Shown here piece after piece: positions 1-5,766 of a DNA stretch of 7,338 nucleotides (position 1 is its first letter; every line of letters begins with the position of its first letter). Made by a program: the position numbers and the translations under genes. The notes beneath the pieces are model-generated. The model did no database searches and was not told the origin of the DNA. It worked only from the letters and a program-made list of their open reading frames with translations. The stretch comes from Candidatus Cloacimonadota bacterium (GTDB lineage Bacteria; Cloacimonadota; Cloacimonadia; Cloacimonadales; JAFGVF01). The stretch lies in the NCBI GenBank assembly GCA_016938155.1, contig JAFGVF010000063.1:1-7338 (forward strand), in the 5' to 3' direction.

Positions 1-383
1 AAAACACATGCAAGTACAACAGGAATACGATTAGCTTTAATATCTACTGAAGCTAAAGCCTTTATTGCTCCCCAAAAAGATTGAAAATCTTGGTCGATAA
101 TCTGAGTATTCAAACCAACTTTACTGGCTATATCCAGAAACAAAATTCTGCCTCCTCTTTTGGTTTTGACTTGATCAACAATCAAGCAATATAAGAGAAA
201 CAGCCAAGCATTTGTATCATGGTCAAATTGGTTGATATTGATTTTAATTTCTTCAAATCCAGCACCACATTTTTCGCACTTAGATTCATGCCAATTCCAA
301 ACATGCCCCTTTGCTCTTGTTTTACCACATCTTGTACACATGCATCCATCCCAACGATGCCCGAAAAAGCATGAAAGACCCAT
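1..383 (-). CDS. Small zinc-ribbon protein of unknown function, 3' end cut off by window edge
   Basis: An open frame starts at the ATG at 383-381 and runs without a stop off the left edge, giving 127 visible codons; the C-terminus is missing. The start is well supported by AAAGGAG six bases upstream. The N-terminus carries a compact Cys/His cluster: C5, H9, C14, C16-x-x-C19, H27, H32 and C36-x-x-C39, with the pattern FGHRWDGC followed by CTRCGK and HVW. This pattern recurs at the start of many uncharacterised bacterial proteins and looks like one or two zinc-binding knuckles. After residue 50 the sequence becomes a mixed, probably alpha-helical globular region with a hydrophobic stretch (about 58-70, AWLFLLYCLIV) that is too short and interrupted to call a membrane segment with confidence. 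It lies 38 bases after hsdM in the same direction, so is probably co-transcribed with the defence operon. Function is not recognised; a nucleic-acid or protein-binding accessory role is only a guess. Confidence 0.75.
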   Translation of the reverse strand, partial: MGLSCFFGHRWDGCMCTRCGKTRAKGHVWNWHESKCEKCGAGFEEIKININQFDHDTNAWLFLLYCLIVDQVKTKRGGRILFLDIASKVGLNTQIIDQDFQSFWGAIKALASVDIKANRIPVVLACV

Positions 384-389
384 CTAATA

Positions 390-396
390 CTCCTTT
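390..396 (-). promoter_or_regulatory. Strong ribosome-binding site of the zinc-ribbon gene
   Basis: The minus-strand sequence is AAAGGAG, a near-consensus Shine-Dalgarno element, with six bases before the ATG at 383. It is the best ribosome-binding site in the window and fixes the start of a gene that would otherwise be easy to miss because it runs off the edge. The 38-base gap it lies in is very AT-rich and holds no stem-loop that looks like a terminator, so read-through from hsdM is expected. Confidence 0.75.
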
Positions 397-421
397 AATA
401 TATTAATTGCTTGTGTTATGA

Positions 422-1903
422 TTAATCTCTCTCTTCCAATACGGTCATTATTTCTCTGAAGCTTTCCAATCCGGCTTCAATGTTCTCAATAATATCATTA
501 GCGAGTACATCAGGGTCAGGCAGATTATCCAGATCAGCCAGACTATCATCTTTCAACCAGAATATATCCAGGTTGGTTTTATCCCGACTTGTAATCTCTT
601 TATAACTGAACTTTCTGAATCGACCTTCCGGGTTACTTTCTGACCAGGTCTCTTTTCTCTCGAACCTGTTAATCGGATTGTAGCATTTTATGAAATCATC
701 CAGGTCTGATAATTTCAGGGGATTCTTCTTCAGGGTAAAACTTATATTCGTCCTGAAATCAAATATCCAGACCTCTTTTGTCCACGGGTCTTTACCGGCG
801 GGTTTATTATCAAAGAACAGCACATTTGCTTTTACACCCTGCTTATAGAAGATACCGGTAGGTAAGCGTAAAATCGTATGCAAATCTGTATTCTCCAGTA
901 ACTTCTTTCTTACTGTTTCCCCTGCACCACCTTCAAAGAGAACATTGTCAGGTAAAACCACAGCTGCCTGTCCCGTTGATTTCAGCAAGGTATGGATATG
1001 CTGTACAAAGTTCAACTGTTTATTGGAAGATGTAGCCCAGAAATCCTGACGATTATAAACGAGATGTTCTTTCTCTTGTTCACCTTTCTCATTTGTAAAG
1101 GTCATACTGCTTTTCTTTCCAAAGGGTGGATTAGCTAAAACATAATCATATCTGGCACCTGTATCAGAAATAAGGGCATCATTGGATGAGATAAAGCTTT
1201 CACCATCTATTTCACCGATATTATGCAGAAACATATTCATAAGGCACAAACGGCGAGTATCCGCGACAATCTCATTCCCTGCAAAGGTTTTGTGTTTTAG
1301 AAACTCTTTCTGGCTTTTATCAAGACTACCTTTGGCAATAAAGTCATAAGCAGCAAGAAAGAAACCTCCTGTCCCGCAGGCAGGGTCGCATATTGTCTTT
1401 AACGGTTCAGGTTGAACACACTGCACCATTGCCCGAATCAAGGCTCTCGGGGTAAAGTACTGCCCTGCTCCGCTCTTGGTATCTTCGGCATTCTTCTCAA
1501 GCAGACCTTCATATATCTGACCCTTGATATCCGCTCCCATCATAGACCAATCCTCTTTATGAATCATCTGGATGACTTTATAGAGCTTGGCAGGGTCTTG
1601 AATCCTATTCTGTGATTTCAGGTAAATCTGCCCTAAAATACCCTTAGCCTGAGCCAGTTCTTTAAGCATTTTGGAGTAATGCATCTCAAGCTCTGCACCG
1701 CTTTTTGAAACCAGATTCTCCCAGTTATATGCCTCTGGAATTGTCATTTTTTTATTATAGGGTGGTCTTGAAAGCTCATCCGCCATTTTCAGGAATAACA
1801 GATAGGTAATTTGTTCTAAATAATCACCGTATCCGACTCCGTCGTCTCTCAACACACCGGCAAAGTTCCAAACTTTGGAAATTATGTTTGTCGTATTATT
1901 CAT
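422..1903 (-). CDS. hsdM: Type I restriction-modification DNA methyltransferase subunit (N6-adenine), HsdM
   Basis: This is the modification subunit of a type I system. With HsdS it transfers a methyl group from S-adenosylmethionine to the N6 of adenine in the recognition site, protecting host DNA; two M and one S make the core to which R binds. The 493 residues have the expected order: an HsdM N-terminal helical domain (about 9-135, beginning KVWNFAGVLRD), the motif-X segment GQYFTPR (147-153), SAM-binding motif I DPACGTGGF (173-181), catalytic motif IV NPPF (258-261), and a C-terminal helical region that contacts HsdS. Length is normal and nothing is broken. The ATG start at 1903 fits the conserved N-terminus and follows a modest purine-rich AAAGAGAG. 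It comes 23 bases after the HNH gene, so it is separated from its partner hsdS by two non-RM genes, an unusual order. Its GC content is higher than that of the genes on both sides. Confidence 0.97.
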   Translation of the reverse strand: MNNTTNIISKVWNFAGVLRDDGVGYGDYLEQITYLLFLKMADELSRPPYNKKMTIPEAYNWENLVSKSGAELEMHYSKMLKELAQAKGILGQIYLKSQNRIQDPAKLYKVIQMIHKEDWSMMGADIKGQIYEGLLEKNAEDTKSGAGQYFTPRALIRAMVQCVQPEPLKTICDPACGTGGFFLAAYDFIAKGSLDKSQKEFLKHKTFAGNEIVADTRRLCLMNMFLHNIGEIDGESFISSNDALISDTGARYDYVLANPPFGKKSSMTFTNEKGEQEKEHLVYNRQDFWATSSNKQLNFVQHIHTLLKSTGQAAVVLPDNVLFEGGAGETVRKKLLENTDLHTILRLPTGIFYKQGVKANVLFFDNKPAGKDPWTKEVWIFDFRTNISFTLKKNPLKLSDLDDFIKCYNPINRFERKETWSESNPEGRFRKFSYKEITSRDKTNLDIFWLKDDSLADLDNLPDPDVLANDIIENIEAGLESFREIMTVLEERD

Positions 1904-1926
1904 TACTTCTCTCTTTAATCAAGATG

Positions 1927-2715
1927 TTACATTGTCACAAAGATATCTTCAACAAAGTCTTTGTCTCTATGATTTGCTAATACTCGCTTTGCAAATGATG
2001 AATACGGTGCATTTGCTTGTATTCTTGCTCTTATATCCCTGCATCTATTAGCTCTTATCGTTTCAGATTCAGCTTCCACAGCTTCTTTAACCCAATTTTC
2101 GATATCAATAGCAATTTGTCTTCTGTTTTCATTTTGCTCTTCATGATCTAAATGATATAACTCAATAGATGTTTTTGCTTTCCGATTTTTTATATCATCT
2201 TTTGGATACCTTGGTATCGGAACTCCGTCTCCTCTAAAATCAATCCAACCAGGCTCTAAGGCATCACAAGGATCAATCAACAATGGATTTTCGTCGTTTA
2301 TATTGTCGTCTTTAGAATAACATCTTTTTGATTCATCTTCCAACGGAAAATAATCTCCTTTCCCTTCAATTCTATCATTTTCTTTGTTTGTTCTTCGACT
2401 ATTGCAAAATGTACAAGAGAACCTAAAATTGTCTTTATCAAATGCTAACCAATGATAACCATTGTGCTCTTTAGCCTCATGTACTTTATTTTTAGGTCTA
2501 TAGTGATCAATTGCCCCATCAGATCTAATGTCTGAAGATTCGCAGTACCAACATTTATTACTAGATAATACTTTCAAATCATCTTTTAGTTCTGTCCATA
2601 ATCCACTAAAATCATTTATTACTTTTTCGCCACAAGCAATCTTCGATTTAGCTTCATTGACACGCTCGTTCCAATCAGTCTTTGTTATGAGTAGACGGTT
2701 ATTGATATACCGCAT
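1927..2715 (-). CDS. HNH endonuclease, PtuB / TIGR02646-like, partner of the upstream ATPase
   Basis: A 262-residue zinc-stabilised HNH nuclease, expected to cut nucleic acid with a single metal ion. The visible core is C55-x-x-C58, then D70-H71 in DHYRPK, H88-W89, N96, and C101-x-x-C104 followed by N105. The two CxxC pairs would hold the structural zinc, and D70/H71 with N96 and N105 fall where the ββα-metal active-site residues are expected. After the core come NPLLIDPC (143-150) and a helical C-terminal region with SIELYHLDHEEQNENRR (183-199), a layout typical of the TIGR02646 family, which includes PtuB of Septu and the HNH effector of retron Ec78. The ATG is one base after the ATPase stop, with a weak purine-rich AAAAGGGAAAG upstream, so translation is probably coupled to the ATPase. 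All core residues are present. Function in anti-phage defence is inferred from the family and the neighbour; the substrate is unknown. Confidence 0.88.
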   Translation of the reverse strand: MRYINNRLLITKTDWNERVNEAKSKIACGEKVINDFSGLWTELKDDLKVLSSNKCWYCESSDIRSDGAIDHYRPKNKVHEAKEHNGYHWLAFDKDNFRFSCTFCNSRRTNKENDRIEGKGDYFPLEDESKRCYSKDDNINDENPLLIDPCDALEPGWIDFRGDGVPIPRYPKDDIKNRKAKTSIELYHLDHEEQNENRRQIAIDIENWVKEAVEAESETIRANRCRDIRARIQANAPYSSFAKRVLANHRDKDFVEDIFVTM

Positions 2716-2716
2716 A

Positions 2717-4249
2717 TTATTTTTCTTTCCCTTTTTGTAAGCTTTTTAAATAATCTCGAAATTTAGGATCTCTTGCTTCATGTTGAAACCCATATGGTTT
2801 AAGTATTTGGTTTATTTCGGATACTCTCTCTTTTTCTTTTTCACTCAATGGGGTTTCTTTCAATGTTATAAGCCTTCTCTCTTCAAGTAACTCCAATGTA
2901 TGCTTGTCAAGGGCTGCTCCTAACCCAAACATATCGCTTGTTATTATCCCGGCATAACCCATTCCTCTTGGGTCATCAATAGGAGGTTTAACACTGATAC
3001 TTTGTTTTTCTGGATCACGAATCAGAATTTGGACTTGTTCTTTTATTAATTCTGCAATTGATAGTGGGTTATGAGTTGTCACAATAATATGACTTTTATC
3101 ATTGTAATCGTTTCCACTGGTTGCAACTATATTTCTAAGAAAGTCAAAATAGTCAGTACTCCATTTAGGATTTAAATGAGTATCAGGTTCATCAAGTAAA
3201 ATCAGACTTTCATCTTCACTAGTAAATTTTAATAACCCTAGCACCGTTAAGAGTTGTCGTTCTCCTTCACTCAACTCATTGAATGTAATATAGCCATCAT
3301 TATTTTTTAATTTAATGAAGATTCTAACTTCTTCTATTAATTCTGAAACATATGTGCTTTCAAGGTCTCTGAATAACTCTTTAGGAGTTTTGCCTATGAT
3401 AAGCTTTTTCAGTGTATCAATGTCCTTGATGTAAAGATAAAGAAACTCCTGTTTCTTCGTATTCCATAATGTTGTATCAATTGTTCTTTTAATTCTTATA
3501 GGTGCAATTGATAAATCAAACAAGTCTGAAAGAAACCTACTTACAATCCCTTCTGCATTCCAAAATCTATGGTCACCTCCCTGGTTTTTCCAAGGAGGTT
3601 GTTTTAACACAAACAATACTGAATCTACAGCAGACTCAGTGTCAATTCCAAGTTGTTTCTCAAGAAACTCCTGTGTAGATTTATCTTGTTGTAATATAAA
3701 AGCTAACAAAACAAATTGACTATGTGCAGGAAGTGTAAAGAATAATCTTCTTGCACCAGGATCTTTTCCTTGTCTAAGTTCTCTATCATATTTTTGACCA
3801 TAATCAAGGAAGATTTTTTGCATCCTGTCGCTATTACCTGAATAATACCCAAAGATGTATCGTGGGATATATTTAATTTCATCTTTATAGAATTTATTTA
3901 ATTGTAATCTATATTTTTCCTTAGTGTTTTGATTATCAAGATTGCATATTACAATTTCAAACTTATCTCTGTTTGCTCCGTTTCTACGTTCTATTAAAAA
4001 ATCTTTTGCAGATAGAGCGTCAATTTCAATTAAGTAATTATTGCATATATATGCTATTTTGAAAGAAAAGAGAGCATCATGTTTAGTTTGAATTAAATCC
4101 CTAAAGATAACAGACAATGCTTCTATCACATTTGATTTTCCTGTCCCATTCCAACCTATCAGAGCTGTTATCCAATTATTCTCGTCAAAATCAATGTAAA
4201 CATCTTTAAGGTTTTTATATTCTTTTACCCACAGTGATTTGATTCTCAT
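2717..4249 (-). CDS. SMC/ABC-type AAA family ATPase, PtuA-like, restriction-associated
   Basis: A 510-residue ATPase of the RecF/SMC/OLD-like class. It shows the N-terminal β-strand lead-in common to RecF-like proteins (IKSLWVKEYKNLKD), Walker A GWNGTGKS (32-39), a long central insertion (about 60-310), ABC signature LSEGE (326-330), Walker B LILLDEP with catalytic Glu354 (349-355), D-loop THLNP (357-361) and switch histidine TTHNP (391-395, H393). All nucleotide-binding residues are intact. The C-terminal 75 residues (FGLGAALDKHTLELL, ARDPKFRDYL) resemble the tail seen in PtuA-type and restriction-system-associated ATPases. No TOPRIM nuclease domain is present, so it is not an OLD nuclease, and the nuclease function is presumably supplied by the HNH protein encoded next. 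The start ATG overlaps the hsdS stop as ATGA, with AAAGGA nine bases upstream (4259-4264). The likely role is ATP-gated sensing or control of the HNH effector, inferred from Septu and retron Ec78. The assignment to PtuA rather than another RM-linked ATPase family is less sure. Confidence 0.88.
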   Translation of the reverse strand: MRIKSLWVKEYKNLKDVYIDFDENNWITALIGWNGTGKSNVIEALSVIFRDLIQTKHDALFSFKIAYICNNYLIEIDALSAKDFLIERRNGANRDKFEIVICNLDNQNTKEKYRLQLNKFYKDEIKYIPRYIFGYYSGNSDRMQKIFLDYGQKYDRELRQGKDPGARRLFFTLPAHSQFVLLAFILQQDKSTQEFLEKQLGIDTESAVDSVLFVLKQPPWKNQGGDHRFWNAEGIVSRFLSDLFDLSIAPIRIKRTIDTTLWNTKKQEFLYLYIKDIDTLKKLIIGKTPKELFRDLESTYVSELIEEVRIFIKLKNNDGYITFNELSEGERQLLTVLGLLKFTSEDESLILLDEPDTHLNPKWSTDYFDFLRNIVATSGNDYNDKSHIIVTTHNPLSIAELIKEQVQILIRDPEKQSISVKPPIDDPRGMGYAGIITSDMFGLGAALDKHTLELLEERRLITLKETPLSEKEKERVSEINQILKPYGFQHEARDPKFRDYLKSLQKGKEK

Positions 4250-5766
4250 TTACTTTGTTCCTTTGGCTCTTTCCTTATCCAATCTTCGTTTGCTATTCTT
4301 TTTATAGTAATAGTATTACTATTAATAAGCTTTTTCAAATCCATGTAAAATATCTCAATCACTTCTGAATTTACATTATCAACTATCCCACATTGTTTAA
4401 CGACTTCTGATATTGGAGTCCAATTTATTAACTCCTCGACTAAAGCTTCCAATTTTACCATTTTCTTTCTCCAATAACCTTCCTGAAATAATTTAATGGG
4501 TTGTGGTTTTTTCTTTTCAAATTTAATTCTCTCCAACAGTATCTCAGCCGATTCCCATTCATTGTCTTTTCTCACTTCAATCAATTCACTTGCTGTTAAC
4601 AGCTTGCCTTCAAATGCCTTTTTCAGGATACTCTGTCGCAATGACTCAGCCTTTTTTAAAGATGCTTCAATATTTACTTCCACATTATCGCATACAGATA
4701 ATCGGGATTCTATTTCGTTTAAAATTTGGACTTGCTCTGGTAGGCTAGGCATGAATATTTTCTTCTTTGAGAAAACTGAAATCCAATATCTTTTATGAGT
4801 ATCTTTATTAATTGGATTAACTTGGATGTAATAATATAAGAGTTTAACATTTACATGATTTGAAGTAGGGCGAAGAATCTTCATTGCTGATGATTTTACT
4901 TTAAATCTAAAATCAACATACTTTGTAGCTGTTGTGAAATCATCAAAAATTATCACTGGGATATCTTCAAATATGCCAAAACTCTCATTAGTATAACCTT
5001 TAATAAAGGATTTCCCTGCAGTTAAAACAGGTACATTAAATTCTTTATTATACTCTGTATTGTGAACAATATACTTTGTTGGTTGCTCATATTCTAATAG
5101 ATTTTCAAATGAGCATTCAACCCAAAAATTGTGATTCAATATAGCTACCTTTGAATCAATATTAATTCCTTTAATAAATTCATTCGCCAATTCCTGAAGA
5201 TTACCTGCATATGCTCTCCATTCTTTTGTCAAATCTCCTTCAAAAGCTTTTATGAGCACTGCTTGGCGATAAATCTTCAATTGTTCTTTTGCTTTCATCA
5301 GATTAGCAATTCCATTATCTAAATCGGAGAATAGCTGTTCTATTTTTGCAACAATAGCTCTTTGCTCAACAAGAGGGGGCAGTGGAAGCTGTTTTTTTGA
5401 ATAAGTAGAAATCCAAAATCTTTTATGAGTTTCGTTATGAACACTATCAATTTGCATATAGTAAAACACATATCTTAAGTTTACAAGATTGCATTTAGGT
5501 TTAAGTAACTTCATTGCAGAGGACTTCACTTTGAATGGGAAATTGACATATTTTGTTGCGGTTGTGAAATCATCAAAGATTATTACTGGTAGATTATTAA
5601 ATATTCCTGCTTCTTCATCTGTGTAACCAAGTATGAAGGTTTTCCCTGCTGTAAGAACAGGTATATTATACTCATCACTATAATTTGTACTATTAACAAT
5701 ATAGTTTGACGGTTGCTCAAATTCAAGCAAATCTTGATACTTACACTTTATCCAATCTTTTCTCAT
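4246..5766 (-). CDS. hsdS: Type I restriction specificity subunit HsdS with duplicated target-recognition domain
   Basis: This subunit chooses the DNA target for both methylation and cleavage. The 506 residues divide into TRD1 (about 5-135), first conserved coiled-coil spacer (about 136-182, ending RQAVLIKAFEGDL), a linker, TRD2 (about 215-345), second conserved spacer (about 346-390, ending RQSILKKAFEGKL), and a C-terminal extension (about 391-506). TRD1 and TRD2 align without a gap at an offset of exactly 210 residues, 78 of 131 identical by hand count, with shared blocks such as PVLTAGK, PVIIFDDFTTATKYV and FKVKSSAMK. The second spacer helix keeps the same offset. Two similar TRDs normally read similar half-sites in opposite orientation, so a symmetric bipartite site is predicted. 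The extension has a charged stretch and then a region ending FYMDLKKLINSNTI that looks like a small winged-helix-like tail found on some HsdS proteins. The ATG abuts the hsdR TAG. Very AT-rich. Confidence 0.96.
   Translation of the reverse strand: MRKDWIKCKYQDLLEFEQPSNYIVNSTNYSDEYNIPVLTAGKTFILGYTDEEAGIFNNLPVIIFDDFTTATKYVNFPFKVKSSAMKLLKPKCNLVNLRYVFYYMQIDSVHNETHKRFWISTYSKKQLPLPPLVEQRAIVAKIEQLFSDLDNGIANLMKAKEQLKIYRQAVLIKAFEGDLTKEWRAYAGNLQELANEFIKGINIDSKVAILNHNFWVECSFENLLEYEQPTKYIVHNTEYNKEFNVPVLTAGKSFIKGYTNESFGIFEDIPVIIFDDFTTATKYVDFRFKVKSSAMKILRPTSNHVNVKLLYYYIQVNPINKDTHKRYWISVFSKKKIFMPSLPEQVQILNEIESRLSVCDNVEVNIEASLKKAESLRQSILKKAFEGKLLTASELIEVRKDNEWESAEILLERIKFEKKKPQPIKLFQEGYWRKKMVKLEALVEELINWTPISEVVKQCGIVDNVNSEVIEIFYMDLKKLINSNTITIKRIANEDWIRKEPKEQSK
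4259..4264 (-). promoter_or_regulatory. Ribosome-binding site of the AAA ATPase, inside hsdS
   Basis: AAAGGA on the minus strand lies within the last codons of hsdS, nine bases before the ATPase ATG at 4249. Together with the ATGA stop/start overlap it supports translation of the ATPase by ribosomes finishing hsdS as well as by fresh initiation. Confidence 0.55.
4732..5124 (-). repeat. Intragenic repeat copy 2 (TRD2 of hsdS)
   Basis: This encodes residues 215-345 of HsdS and matches the copy at 5362-5754 with a constant 630-base offset and no gaps at the protein level, about 60% identical residues. At DNA level the copies have diverged, but short exact blocks remain: 17 identical bases at 4931-4947 and 5561-5577. 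The copy is a functional domain, not a degenerate remnant. Confidence 0.85.
5362..5754 (-). repeat. Intragenic repeat copy 1 (TRD1 of hsdS)
   Basis: This encodes residues 5-135 of HsdS and is the direct-repeat partner of 4732-5124. The repeat period (630 bases, 210 residues) also covers the following coiled-coil spacer, where RQ(A/S)(V/I)L-x-KAFEG recurs at the same offset, so the duplicated unit is a TRD plus its spacer: essentially a half-HsdS repeated in tandem. Confidence 0.85.

Noticed and set aside
384..421. Terminator between hsdM and the zinc-ribbon gene
   Set aside because: The 38 bases are AT-rich with no GC stem and U-tract; only the ribosome-binding site is supported.
1412..1615. 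Short plus-strand open frame opposite hsdM (and similar ones at 2528-2740, 4496-4798, 5786-6025, 6593-6907)
   Set aside because: Each lies entirely or almost entirely opposite a well-conserved minus-strand gene; the translations have no recognisable domain and look like antisense readings of the real proteins.
1866..1880. Perfect 15-base inverted repeat (TTCCAAA-C-TTTGGAA) just inside the start of hsdM, a possible operator
   Set aside because: It is explained by the codons of the conserved HsdM N-terminal segment (SKVWNF). A one-base loop makes a hairpin unlikely, and there is no second copy nearby to support a regulator site.
1927..4249. Retron Ec78-type system, because the ATPase/HNH pair resembles its effectors
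   Set aside because: No reverse transcriptase gene and no msr/msd-like structured RNA occurs in the window, and the genes are packed with no room for one. Only the effector resemblance holds.
2717..4249. OLD-family (Gabija GajA-like) nuclease
   Set aside because: The ATPase motifs fit the superfamily, but the C-terminus has no recognisable TOPRIM motif, and the next gene encodes an HNH nuclease, not a UvrD-like helicase.
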